Positions 1-7,338 of a stretch of 12,270 nucleotides of DNA are shown piece after piece. This stretch comes from Treponema sp. (GTDB lineage: Bacteria > Spirochaetota > Spirochaetia > Treponematales > Breznakiellaceae). The notes under the pieces were generated by a model, which made no database searches, was not told the DNA's origin, and saw nothing but the letters and a program-made list of their open reading frames with translations. Each line of letters opens with the position of its first letter. Position 1 is the first letter of the stretch. Made by a program: the position numbers and the translations under genes. The stretch covers positions 1-12,270 of the forward strand of contig JAITES010000225.1 of assembly GCA_031281925.1 (NCBI GenBank), in the 5' to 3' direction.

Positions 1-23
1 ACCGGTGAGATACAGGGAAGGTG

Positions 24-57
24 GGAGTTTTTCAGGACGAAAAACTCCGTGAGGAGG
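24..57 (+). promoter_or_regulatory. rpsB leader with two competing hairpins and the Shine-Dalgarno
   Basis: Bases 24-32 (GGAGTTTTT) and 40-48 (AAAAACTCC) form a perfect 9-bp stem with a 7-nt loop, 3 nt before the AGGAGG ribosome binding site at 52-57. The CTCC at 45-48 can instead pair with GGAG at 53-56 around a GUGA (GNRA-type) tetraloop, which would hide the ribosome binding site. The two folds exclude each other because they share 45-48. S2 is known to autoregulate rpsB-tsf in other bacteria. That this leader does so is inference from the fold only. No U-tract follows, so it is not a terminator. Confidence 0.45.
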
Positions 58-62
58 ATGCT

Positions 63-959
63 TTGGCAGTAGTTACCATGAAAAGCCTGCTGGAATCGGG
101 GGTTCACTTCGGCCATCAGGTAAAGCGCTGGGATCCGCGGATGAAGAAATACATCTTTGCGGAACGGAACGGGATCCACATCATCGATCTCCAGAAAACA
201 ATCCAGGCAATCAAGGATGCCTACGATGCGGTACGCAAAACCGTAGCTTCAGGCAAAACGGTGCTCTTTGTAGGCACCAAAAAACAGGCCCAGCAGGCTA
301 TCCAGAAGGAAGCGGAACGCTGCGGCATGTTCTATGTGAACAATCGCTGGCTGGGCGGCATGCTCACCAACTTCGTCACCATCAAAAAATCCCTGCTCCG
401 TCTCAAGAAACTTGAAAAAATGGAAGTGGACGGTACCTTCGAAAATCTCACAAAGAAGGAAATCGCCGCTTTGGGCAAGGAACGGATCAAGCTCCAGAAA
501 AACCTGGGGGGCATCAAGGAGATGAAGGATCCTCCGGGAATTCTCTTCATCATTGATACCAGAAAAGAGGCTATTGCCGTGGCCGAAGCCCAGCGCATGG
601 GGATTCCCATTGTGGCGGTGGTGGATACCAACTGCAACCCCGAAGGCATAGATTATCCGATCCCCGGAAACGATGATGCGATCCGGGCAATTACCCTCTT
701 TACCCAGATTGTCGCCAATGCGGTGGTAGAGGCGGATAACGAGGTGGGGCTCAAGATCATTGAGACTCTCGGGGACGAAGACGAGGAAATGGAAAATGTC
801 ATAACCGACGTATCGATAAAGGAAGAGGATCGGGAAGTTGATATTGAATCCTACGCCACCGAAGAAAGCTCCGCTGCTAAAGCGGAAGCTCCGGAAACCC
901 CGGGTGAAGAGGAAGATGAACTGCCGGTGGATGTTGACAAGGTTTACGGCGAGGAATGA
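63..959 (+). CDS. rpsB: 30S ribosomal protein S2
   Basis: Structural protein of the small ribosomal subunit, needed for S1 binding in many bacteria. The N-terminal signature (LESGVHFGHQ, then KRWDPRMKKYIF and NGIHIIDLQKT) and the second S2 signature around PPGILFIIDTRKE...AEAQRMGIP are plain. I choose the TTG at 63, which gives MAVVTMKSLL. It sits 5 nt after AGGAGG (52-57) and matches what I recall of treponemal S2 N-termini. The ATG at 78 and GTG at 21 are alternatives. The product is 298 aa, against about 240 in E. coli. The excess is a highly acidic, low-complexity tail from about residue 237 to the end. tsf follows after 29 bp, the classical rpsB-tsf pair. Identity is certain; only the start is debatable. 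Confidence 0.97.
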   Translation: MAVVTMKSLLESGVHFGHQVKRWDPRMKKYIFAERNGIHIIDLQKTIQAIKDAYDAVRKTVASGKTVLFVGTKKQAQQAIQKEAERCGMFYVNNRWLGGMLTNFVTIKKSLLRLKKLEKMEVDGTFENLTKKEIAALGKERIKLQKNLGGIKEMKDPPGILFIIDTRKEAIAVAEAQRMGIPIVAVVDTNCNPEGIDYPIPGNDDAIRAITLFTQIVANAVVEADNEVGLKIIETLGDEDEEMENVITDVSIKEEDREVDIESYATEESSAAKAEAPETPGEEEDELPVDVDKVYGEE

Positions 960-988
960 TAAAACCAAATACAAGGAGCGAGCATTAA

Positions 989-1840
989 ATGGCTGAGATT
1001 AGCGCTGCGGATGTAAAAAAACTCCGGGAAAAAACCGGAGCAGGAATGATGGAATGCAAGAACGCACTGGTTTCCTGCGAGGGAAATTTTGAAAAAGCGG
1101 AAAAACTTCTGAAGGAAAAGGGTCTGGCCGCAATAGGCAAACGGGCCGACAGGGCCACCAATGAAGGCAAGGTCACCATCAAGATCAAGGGAGATACCGC
1201 CGTTCTTGTGGAACTGGCAAGCGAGACCGACTTTGTGGCCCGGAATCCCGAATTCATTGCCCTGGGCGAGGCGATTGCCACGGCGGCTCTGGAAAAGGGT
1301 ATCGGCGAACCCACCGATGAACTCAAGTCCATGGTTACCGATCTTGCAACCAAGATCCGGGAAAACATGAGCTTCAAACGGATAAAAACCATTAAAGCCG
1401 GCCCCAACGAATACCTCAGCTCCTACAACCACAATGACGGTAATATCGGTGTCGTGGTAAAGGTAGGGGCCGAAAAACCGGGAGTTTTTGACAGCCAGGA
1501 GGTAAAGGATTTTGTATTTACCCTTGCCCTCCACATTGCCGCATTCAATCCACTTGCGCTGGATCAGTCAAAGATCGATCCGGCATACATCAAGGAACAG
1601 GAAGAGATCTTTGCCAAACAGATGGAGCAGGATGAAAAGAACAAAGATAAGCCTGCAAATATTCTGGAGAATATCCTCAAAGGCAAGGTTAAAAAACACC
1701 TTCAGGATATCTGTCTTCTCGATCAGGACTATGTAAAGGATCCCTCGATAAAGGTTTCCCAGGCCCTTGCCGACTTCAACAAGAAAACCGGGGCCGGTAT
1801 TTCGGTTAAAGAGTATGTGTATTTCAGGGTAGGTGAATGA
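989..1840 (+). CDS. tsf: Elongation factor Ts
   Basis: Guanine-nucleotide exchange factor that regenerates EF-Tu-GTP from EF-Tu-GDP in the cytoplasm. The N-terminal UBA-like domain carries LREKTGAGMMECKNAL (about residues 12-27). The core motif TDFVARN begins at T80; the D81-F82 pair corresponds to the E. coli residues that insert into EF-Tu near its Mg site. The C-terminal KKTGAGISVKEYV segment is also typical. The length of 283 aa equals the E. coli protein. AAGGAG at 973-978 lies 10 nt before the ATG. The stop TGA overlaps the ATG of the next gene (ATGA at 1837-1840), so it is probably translationally coupled to frr. Nothing unusual is seen. Confidence 0.97.
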   Translation: MAEISAADVKKLREKTGAGMMECKNALVSCEGNFEKAEKLLKEKGLAAIGKRADRATNEGKVTIKIKGDTAVLVELASETDFVARNPEFIALGEAIATAALEKGIGEPTDELKSMVTDLATKIRENMSFKRIKTIKAGPNEYLSSYNHNDGNIGVVVKVGAEKPGVFDSQEVKDFVFTLALHIAAFNPLALDQSKIDPAYIKEQEEIFAKQMEQDEKNKDKPANILENILKGKVKKHLQDICLLDQDYVKDPSIKVSQALADFNKKTGAGISVKEYVYFRVGE

Positions 1841-2391
1841 GTACTGTAATTACCGATGCCGAAGAAAGAATGAAGAAGTCGCTGGCAAGTCTCAAGGACG
1901 GTTTTTCCGCCATCAGAACCGGCCGGGCTTCGGCAGCCCTCTTCGACAAGATCAGGGTGGACTATTATGGGGAGAAATCCCCTCTTAGCCAGGTGGCCAA
2001 CATCTCCATCCCAGAGGCGAGGCTTGTAGTGATCCAACCCTGGGACAAGGCTTTAATCGGGGAAATCGAAAAGGCTATCCGTTCTTCCGAACTCTCCCTG
2101 AATCCTTCCAACGACGGCAAGGTTATCCGCATCTCCATCCCTCCCCTTACCGAGGAACGGCGGGGGGAACTGGTAAAGCTGGCAAAGAATCAGGCGGAAC
2201 AGATCCGGGTTGCCCTGCGAAATATCCGCCGGGACGGAAACGAAGAACTCAAGAGTCTCCAGAAAAAGGGAGAATTAACCGAAGACGGCGAGAAGCAGGC
2301 CGAAGCGGAACTGCAAAAACTGACGGATAACTACATCGCCAGGATTAATCAAACCCTGGCGGAAAAAGAGAAGGAAATCACGGAGAACTAG
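1837..2391 (+). CDS. frr: Ribosome recycling factor
   Basis: With EF-G it splits post-termination ribosomes so the subunits can be reused. The family hallmark IRTGRAS lies at residues 26-32, followed by the central DKIRVDYYGEKSPLSQ...SIPEARLVVIQPWDK domain and a C-terminal helical stretch (ERRGELVKLAKNQAEQIRVALRNIRRDG) of the three-helix bundle. The length of 184 aa is standard. The start overlaps the tsf stop by 4 nt, with a purine-rich AGGGTAGG just upstream inside tsf. A 48-bp gap to uppS follows. Order and content match the usual rpsB-tsf-(pyrH)-frr-uppS cluster. No pyrH lies between tsf and frr here, so UMP kinase must be elsewhere. Confidence 0.97.
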   Translation: MSTVITDAEERMKKSLASLKDGFSAIRTGRASAALFDKIRVDYYGEKSPLSQVANISIPEARLVVIQPWDKALIGEIEKAIRSSELSLNPSNDGKVIRISIPPLTEERRGELVKLAKNQAEQIRVALRNIRRDGNEELKSLQKKGELTEDGEKQAEAELQKLTDNYIARINQTLAEKEKEITEN

Positions 2392-2439
2392 GAGTGAAAC
2401 GAGAGAAGAGTTGCATATACTACCCAAAGGCCTGTCGTA

Positions 2440-3216
2440 ATGCCGGATGAAAATTCTTCCCGGTCTTCACTTCTCTCTTTGCCTCCGCATGTGGGAATCA
2501 TCATGGACGGGAACGGCCGCTGGGCCCAGGAGCGGGGGCAGATTCGTACCCAGGGCCACCTTGAAGGGCTCAAGGCTGCCAAGGCGATGGTCAAGGCGGC
2601 AAGCGATCTGGGGATACGCTACCTCACCCTCTTTACCTTTTCTACGGAAAACTGGAAACGCGCCGCGGATGAAGTCGGCTTCATCATGGGCCTTGTCATA
2701 AAGTATCTCAAAGCGGAATATGATTTCGCACGGGAAAACCGCATCAGGGTGCGTCATGCCGGAGATATGGCGGGTCTGCCTGAGGATGTACGGAAAGACC
2801 TTCAGGAAACCTGCGAAGCCACGGCGAATTTTACCGGCATGCAGGTAATTTTGGCCCTCAATTACGGCGGCAGAGATGAAATAATCCGGGCCTTCCGCCG
2901 TTTTGCCCTCCGCGCTTTCCGGGAACCGGGCGTTGATGCGGAAAAATTTCTTGCTTCCCTTACCGAAACAGGGTTCCGGGAATGTCTTGATAATCCCGAT
3001 ATTCCCGATCCGGATCTCATCATCCGGACTGCGGGGGAATTCAGAATCAGCAACTTCCTGCTCTGGGAGGCGGCATACACGGAGTATTACATCTCCCAAA
3101 AATACTGGCCCGACTGGACCAAAGAAGATCTTGAAGAAGCAATAGAAACCTTCCGGAAACGGGATCGCCGTTTTGGGGGACTAAAGAGTCAGAGCGGGGA
3201 GACTGTCCATGAGTAA
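2440..3216 (+). CDS. uppS: Undecaprenyl (polyprenyl) diphosphate synthase
   Basis: cis-Prenyltransferase that adds isopentenyl units to farnesyl diphosphate, giving the C55 lipid carrier for peptidoglycan and other envelope polymers. The catalytic motif GIIMDGNGRWAQ carries the essential Asp at D23. FSTENWKR lies at residues 67-74 and the C-terminal binding motif RTAGEFRISNF at 196-206. The second residue of the usual RTSGE/RTGGE is Ala here, a mild variant. At 258 aa it is close to E. coli (253). An in-frame stop at 2395-2397 excludes upstream starts. AAAGG at 2426-2430 is a modest ribosome binding site. Its 3' end overlaps cdsA by 8 nt, as expected for a coupled lipid-carrier and phospholipid pair. 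Confidence 0.95.
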   Translation: MPDENSSRSSLLSLPPHVGIIMDGNGRWAQERGQIRTQGHLEGLKAAKAMVKAASDLGIRYLTLFTFSTENWKRAADEVGFIMGLVIKYLKAEYDFARENRIRVRHAGDMAGLPEDVRKDLQETCEATANFTGMQVILALNYGGRDEIIRAFRRFALRAFREPGVDAEKFLASLTETGFRECLDNPDIPDPDLIIRTAGEFRISNFLLWEAAYTEYYISQKYWPDWTKEDLEEAIETFRKRDRRFGGLKSQSGETVHE

Positions 3217-4060
3217 ACTGGTGCAGCGTTTTGTTGTTTTTGCAATCGGACTTCCCCTTATCGTGTGCATTGTGATCTTTCTTCCCCAGCGTTACCATCT
3301 TGTCCTCAACATCCTGGTTATTATATTCAGCAGCCTGGGGGCCATGGAGTTTTCGGATATTCTGCGGAAGAAAGGTTTCCCCGTCAGACTGCCCGAGGCG
3401 GCCCTTCTGGGCATGGTGTGTCCCGCTGCAGAGACACTGACCGTCAGTTTCGCAGTAACCAACCGTATCATTTCCGCCGTCTTCATATTTTCCGCAAGCT
3501 GGGTATTGGTTTCCCTTATCTTCTCCAGGAAAGACCGTCTCCAGGATGTGGTAAACCGGGCCGTATGCGGTTTTTCATTGATCATATATCCGGGACTCTT
3601 TATGGCCTGGATCGTCCGCATGGCCCACTGGGAAAATGCCTACTATGTTATTCTTTTCTTTCTGCTGATGGTAATGGCAAACGATTCCGCGGCATGGGCA
3701 TTCGGAATGCTCTTCGGCAAGGGGAACCGGGGGCTTATCCCCGCCAGTCCAAACAAGAGCATTGCCGGTTTCATCGGAGGCTATGTTGCCTCGGTTCTCG
3801 TGGGCATGGGGGCAAGTCTCTTCCTGAAAGAGGCTTTCCAGCCGAAGATCCTCTCCCCGGCGTTTTCAGGTTTTATCCTGGGTTCCTTTACCGGCATTGC
3901 CGCCACATTGGGAGATCTGGGGGAATCGGCCCTGAAACGGAGTGCCGGTGTCAAGGATTCAGGGGGTCTCATCCCCGGCCGGGGAGGCATTCTGGATTCC
4001 ATTGATTCCATTGCCCTGGCGGCCCCGGTATTCTATGCCATTTACTGGTTCCTCTTCTAA
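3209..4060 (+). CDS. cdsA: Phosphatidate cytidylyltransferase (CDP-diacylglycerol synthase)
   Basis: Integral inner-membrane enzyme that converts phosphatidic acid and CTP to CDP-diacylglycerol, the branch point of phospholipid synthesis. The protein is hydrophobic throughout, with several membrane spans (for example RFVVFAIGLPLIVCIVIFLP at the N-terminus and YYVILFFLLMVMAND in the middle). The CdsA signature runs from S240 to D266: SALKR, then KDSGG, then IPGRGGILDSID. It departs from the commonest form at two places, R for H in PG-H-GG and S for R in the LDR segment. Metal-binding acidic residues are retained. The length of 283 aa is normal. The start codon lies inside the end of uppS, so the two are likely coupled. 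dxr follows 9 bp after the stop. Confidence 0.94.
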   Translation: MSKLVQRFVVFAIGLPLIVCIVIFLPQRYHLVLNILVIIFSSLGAMEFSDILRKKGFPVRLPEAALLGMVCPAAETLTVSFAVTNRIISAVFIFSASWVLVSLIFSRKDRLQDVVNRAVCGFSLIIYPGLFMAWIVRMAHWENAYYVILFFLLMVMANDSAAWAFGMLFGKGNRGLIPASPNKSIAGFIGGYVASVLVGMGASLFLKEAFQPKILSPAFSGFILGSFTGIAATLGDLGESALKRSAGVKDSGGLIPGRGGILDSIDSIALAAPVFYAIYWFLF

Positions 4061-4069
4061 ACCGGCATA

Positions 4070-5200
4070 ATGAAAAAACGGGTCGCCGTTTTCGGCGCAA
4101 CAGGTTCCATAGGAAGGAATACGCTTGACGTTATCAGGAAGTCCTGCCTGGAACCGGTGCTTTTTTCTTCCCACTCCAATGAAAAAGAACTGGTAAAACT
4201 AGGAAAAGAATTCCCCGGCGCTCTTCTTGTCCTTACAGGCCGCAAAAATACCGGCGCCAATATCCCCTTCACAGGCGGGGAAGGTCTCCGCAAGGCGATA
4301 TCCTCCTGCGGCGCGGATATTGCGGTGAACGGAATCGCCGGTTCCGCGGGGCTTTACCCTTCCGTATGGGCCCTGGAAGCGGGGATGGATCTGGCTCTGG
4401 CAAACAAGGAAACGGTGGTCATGGCAGGACCGCTTGTTCTTGAACTTGCGGAAAAGAAAGGAGCCCGTATTCTGCCGGTTGATTCGGAACACTCGGCTAT
4501 CTTCCAGCTTATACAGGCGCACGGCGTAGAAAGGCTTGAGAAGGTGCTGCTGACCGCCTCGGGCGGCCCTTTCAGAAACGCCTCTCCGGAGGAGATGAAA
4601 AAGATAAGCGCCGCCGAAGCCCTTGCCCATCCTACCTGGAAAATGGGGCCGAAGATCAGCATAGATTCGGCTACTCTTGCAAACAAGGGTCTTGAGGTTA
4701 TCGAAGCGGTGAGACTTTTCGGTATCCCGCCGGAAACGATAGATGTTGTGATCCATCCCCAGAGTGTGGTTCATTCGATGATCCGCCTGAAGGACGGGGC
4801 CGTGTATGCCCAGCTTTCCAATCCGGACATGAGGCTGCCCATTGCGGAGGCTCTTTTCCAGCCCGCAATGCCCCCCTCCCCTTTCGGGAAGCTTGATTTT
4901 GAGGATCTCCGCCTGGACTTCGGCAGGCCTGACCCCGGGCGTTTTCCCATGCTGCCTTTGGCCTTCAAGACAAGCAGCCTGGGGGGGCTCTACCCCTCTG
5001 CCTATAACGCGGCAAACGAAGCGGCTGTAGCGGCTTTTCTCGAAGGCCGTATAGGCTTTCTTGATATATACACCGTAGTCCGTTATGTTGTAGAGAGGGA
5101 ATGGAACGGAGAACCGACAAGCCTGGAACTGGTTTTTGAGGGAGATGCCCGGGCCAGAGAGCTTGCCAATACATATATACGGGAGCGGTTCCAAAACTGA
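4070..5200 (+). CDS. dxr: 1-deoxy-D-xylulose 5-phosphate reductoisomerase
   Basis: Second enzyme of the MEP isoprenoid pathway: rearranges and reduces DXP to 2-C-methyl-D-erythritol 4-phosphate with NADPH and a divalent metal. The NADPH loop FGATGSIGRNT is at residues 8-18. The metal-binding set is D138 and E140 (in DSEH) and E209 (in ANKGLE), equivalent to E. coli D150, E152 and E231. HPTWKMGPKISIDSATLANKG and HPQSVVHSMI are typical of the catalytic domain. At 376 aa it is slightly short but complete. I see no clear Shine-Dalgarno in the 9-bp gap after cdsA, so translation probably depends on coupling. Its product feeds the pathway used by UppS in the same operon. Confidence 0.97.
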   Translation: MKKRVAVFGATGSIGRNTLDVIRKSCLEPVLFSSHSNEKELVKLGKEFPGALLVLTGRKNTGANIPFTGGEGLRKAISSCGADIAVNGIAGSAGLYPSVWALEAGMDLALANKETVVMAGPLVLELAEKKGARILPVDSEHSAIFQLIQAHGVERLEKVLLTASGGPFRNASPEEMKKISAAEALAHPTWKMGPKISIDSATLANKGLEVIEAVRLFGIPPETIDVVIHPQSVVHSMIRLKDGAVYAQLSNPDMRLPIAEALFQPAMPPSPFGKLDFEDLRLDFGRPDPGRFPMLPLAFKTSSLGGLYPSAYNAANEAAVAAFLEGRIGFLDIYTVVRYVVEREWNGEPTSLELVFEGDARARELANTYIRERFQN

Positions 5201-5255
5201 CCTGGTTTTGGATATATCCGGACTTGTTTCGGAACCAGGCGGTTTCGGAACAGGC
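5190..5255 (+). promoter_or_regulatory. Repeat-rich leader between dxr and rseP
   Basis: The 87-bp gap before rseP contains overlapping dyads. TCCAAAAC (5190-5197) pairs with GTTTTGGA (5205-5212). CCTGGTT (5201-5207) pairs with AACCAGG (5233-5239) and can extend inward by wobble pairs; these two stems exclude each other. GGATATATCC (5210-5219) is a perfect palindrome. GTTTCGGAAC occurs twice, at 5226-5235 and 5242-5251, 16 bp apart, each followed by a CAGGC-like tail. No U-tract follows the stems. This could be an operator or an mRNA structure; I recognise no known family. Confidence 0.35.
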
Positions 5256-5287
5256 TCATCTTGAAATGTTAATTTTAGAGGGGTTTA

Positions 5288-6646
5288 ATGCTTTTATTTA
5301 AGATCGTTTTGGGGCTTATTGGCCTGGGAATAGTGGTTTTTGTTCATGAATTGGGTCATTTTCTTGCCGCACGGCTTGTCGGTATAGATGTCGAAGCATT
5401 TTCCATCGGCTGGGGGAAGCCCCTGCTTAAACGGAAAGTAGGGAATGTGGAATACCGGCTGGGAATGTTTCCCATAGGCGGTTACTGCAAAATGCGGGGA
5501 GAAAACGAGTTCCAGGAGGCCTGGGAGAACAGGCAGAAGGAAGTTGCGCCCGTTAAGGGAACCTTTTTCGGGGCAAATCCCCTTCAGCGTATACTGGTTT
5601 GTTTTGCGGGCCCTTTTTTCAATCTTCTCTTTGCGGTCCTTATGCTTTCCATCGTCTGGGGCGCCGGCATAGAAGTCCACACGCTGGGAAACCGGATCAT
5701 ACTCGCCTCGGATATACAGGGAGAGGATCTTTATCCCGCCGATGAAGCCGGCCTAAAAAGCGGAGACCGGATCGTCGCCATCGACGGAAAAGAGACCCCC
5801 TACTACCACAATATTCAGGAAATGGTAGCCATAAACCCCGAAAAAAATCTCAACCTTACCGTAGAACGGGACGGCAGCATCCTTGAAATTCCGGTACGGC
5901 CGAACCTGGAGAAGAGTACCGGGGCAGGCCGTATAGGTGTCTATTTCTGGAACGAGCCTGTTATCGAAGAGGTAGCGCCGGGAAGCGCCGCGGCCGCAGC
6001 GGGTCTTGAAAAGGGAGACCGTATACTCATCGCCAACGGAGAAACGGTACGGAACAGCATGGATATGTACCGGGCACTGGAAACAAAACCGGATCTTCTG
6101 GAACTGGTGTTTGAGCGGAACGGGAATGAAAAAAAGACCAGCCTGGTACCCATTTACACCGAGCAGGGGGATGCGGATCTCGGTATCGGCTTTGCCTTCA
6201 TCGAGTACAAGACACCTGCGCTGCCCTTCCACCAGGCTCTGTTCAAGGGCGTAAAGGAAGCCTGGAAAACCCTGACCCTCTACCTGCGCAGCCTGGGCCT
6301 CCTCTTCCGGGGCATAGATCTGACCAAGGCGGTTTCAGGGCCGGTGCGGATAACCTACATGGTGGGCGATATTGCCGCGGAAGGCTTTGGAGAGAGTATA
6401 GGCGCGGGTTTAAGGTCTATGATCAACTTCCTCTCCCTCATCTCCGTGGCTCTCTGCATCATGAATCTTCTGCCCCTGCCCATTCTGGACGGCGGCATGA
6501 TCCTGCTTTTTGTCTTTGAAGCCTTTCTCCATAAACCTCTGCATCCCAGGCTTGTGGGCGTGTTTCAAACCGTCGGGGTGGTACTGATATTCTCCCTCAT
6601 GGCCTTTGCTCTTTTCGGCGACATTTTGTTTCTGTCCAATAGATAG
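5288..6646 (+). CDS. rseP: RseP-family site-2 intramembrane zinc metalloprotease
   Basis: Membrane-embedded protease that cuts transmembrane substrates, classically anti-sigma factors in the envelope stress response and remnant signal peptides. The first membrane span carries the zinc motif HELGH at residues 20-24. The partner LDG motif is at LPILDGG with D401 in a C-terminal span. Other spans are about residues 100-125 and 422-449. Two PDZ domains sit between them: about 145-208 (EAGLKSGDRIVAIDGKE) and about 222-290 (PGSAAAAAGLEKGDRI). The length of 452 aa matches E. coli RseP (450). AGAGGGG at 5277-5283 is a close ribosome binding site. dxr-rseP adjacency is common. Which anti-sigma factor it acts on cannot be told here, since none is encoded in the window. 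The last codons may have been altered by the inserted palindrome that follows. Confidence 0.95.
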   Translation: MLLFKIVLGLIGLGIVVFVHELGHFLAARLVGIDVEAFSIGWGKPLLKRKVGNVEYRLGMFPIGGYCKMRGENEFQEAWENRQKEVAPVKGTFFGANPLQRILVCFAGPFFNLLFAVLMLSIVWGAGIEVHTLGNRIILASDIQGEDLYPADEAGLKSGDRIVAIDGKETPYYHNIQEMVAINPEKNLNLTVERDGSILEIPVRPNLEKSTGAGRIGVYFWNEPVIEEVAPGSAAAAAGLEKGDRILIANGETVRNSMDMYRALETKPDLLELVFERNGNEKKTSLVPIYTEQGDADLGIGFAFIEYKTPALPFHQALFKGVKEAWKTLTLYLRSLGLLFRGIDLTKAVSGPVRITYMVGDIAAEGFGESIGAGLRSMINFLSLISVALCIMNLLPLPILDGGMILLFVFEAFLHKPLHPRLVGVFQTVGVVLIFSLMAFALFGDILFLSNR

Positions 6647-6689
6647 TGTCTGTCCATAATGTGTCTACATTATGGACAGACTCCAGATA
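6641..6689 (+). repeat. Perfect 15-bp inverted repeat flanked by 5-bp direct repeat (possible miniature insertion)
   Basis: GTCTGTCCATAATGT (6648-6662) is the exact reverse complement of 6667-6681, with a 4-nt loop GTCT. The flanks carry AGATA at 6641-6645 and at 6685-6689, as a target-site duplication would. Removing one AGATA and the 39 bp between the copies would leave rseP ending in AAT AGA TAA with the stop overlapping the AAGGAG of the next gene, without changing the protein. A further TCTGTCCA lies at 6631-6638 in rseP. No U-tract follows, so it is not a standard terminator. The miniature-transposon reading is inference; an operator or mRNA-stability hairpin is possible. Confidence 0.5.
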
Positions 6690-6704
6690 AGGAGAAACCG
6701 TATC

Positions 6705-7337
6705 ATGAAACAGAAGATCCCCTGCTTTTGTGATAAATCTTTTTTTGTGGAGTTCCCCGAAGAACTGGATCTTGATGCCGAGCCTTCCTTTATCGATGAA
6801 ATGATGGATGGTTCTTTCATGAATTTTACCTGTCCTGCCTGCGGTAAACTGCATAAACCCGAATTCCCCATCACGGTGCTCTGGCCCTCAAAAAAGCTCC
6901 GCCTGGAGGTTCTGCCGGAACTGGATCGCGGTTTATTTTACAGGCGGCAGGAAGATCCTGAAGACACCGAGACGGTTATCGGTTTTCCGGAAATGATTGA
7001 ACGGATCGCAATAATCAGAGACGGGCTTGAACCTCTGGCGGTGGAGGTTCTCAAATACTTCCTTCTCCTTAAAGCCGATGAAAGCTACCCCGGCAAGGAG
7101 CCTGTGATAAGCTACGACAACTCTTCCGCAGCGGGGCTGGAATTTCATATAAGCGGAATCCGGGAAGGTGAATACGGAATAAGCCGGATACCGATGGAAG
7201 TCTATGAAAAAACCTGTAAAGATTACAGAACGCATCCCAGGGCCGAACTGTACAGGGGCCTGCGGGTAAAAACCTACCTTTCCGTACAAAACACCATCCG
7301 GCCGGATCTTCCCGGTCAGTTCAAAACGGAAGACTGA
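6705..7337 (+). CDS. CpXC-like cysteine-motif protein of unknown function
   Basis: A 210-aa protein with no known activity. Near the N-terminus it has C7-x-C9, and a CPAC-G motif with C43 and C46 follows, about 34 residues later. Together they could form one metal (probably zinc) site. The layout resembles the CpXC domain family, found near the N-terminus of uncharacterised bacterial proteins, though the first motif lacks the Pro. The rest is a soluble, charged mix with no signal peptide or membrane span, so it is presumably cytoplasmic. I chose the ATG at 6705 because AAGGAG (6689-6694) lies 10 nt upstream. An in-frame ATG at 6672 falls inside the inverted repeat. The next gene starts 1 bp after its stop, so the two are almost certainly co-translated. 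Confidence 0.65.
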   Translation: MKQKIPCFCDKSFFVEFPEELDLDAEPSFIDEMMDGSFMNFTCPACGKLHKPEFPITVLWPSKKLRLEVLPELDRGLFYRRQEDPEDTETVIGFPEMIERIAIIRDGLEPLAVEVLKYFLLLKADESYPGKEPVISYDNSSAAGLEFHISGIREGEYGISRIPMEVYEKTCKDYRTHPRAELYRGLRVKTYLSVQNTIRPDLPGQFKTED

Positions 7338-7338
7338 C

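Noticed and set aside
249..974. Long open frame antisense to rpsB (about 240 codons)
   Set aside because: It mirrors a strongly coding gene on the other strand, resembles no known protein and has no supporting start signal; other long antisense frames over dxr, uppS and rseP were rejected for the same reason.
2394..2421. Promoter-like GTGAAA - 16 bp - TATACT before uppS
   Set aside because: The -35 match is weak and the implied transcript start falls on the uppS ribosome binding site, leaving almost no leader; a chance match inside an operon is more likely.
6648..6681. Perfect inverted repeat as an intrinsic terminator after rseP
   Set aside because: The stem is AT/GC mixed and is followed by CTCCAGATAAGG on + and a mixed, non-T-rich sequence on -, so there is no U-tract on either strand.
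6672..6704. Upstream ATG at 6672 for the CpXC-like protein
   Set aside because: It lies inside the inverted repeat, has no ribosome binding site, and would add 11 residues before the conserved cysteine segment; the ATG at 6705 has a good AAGGAG.
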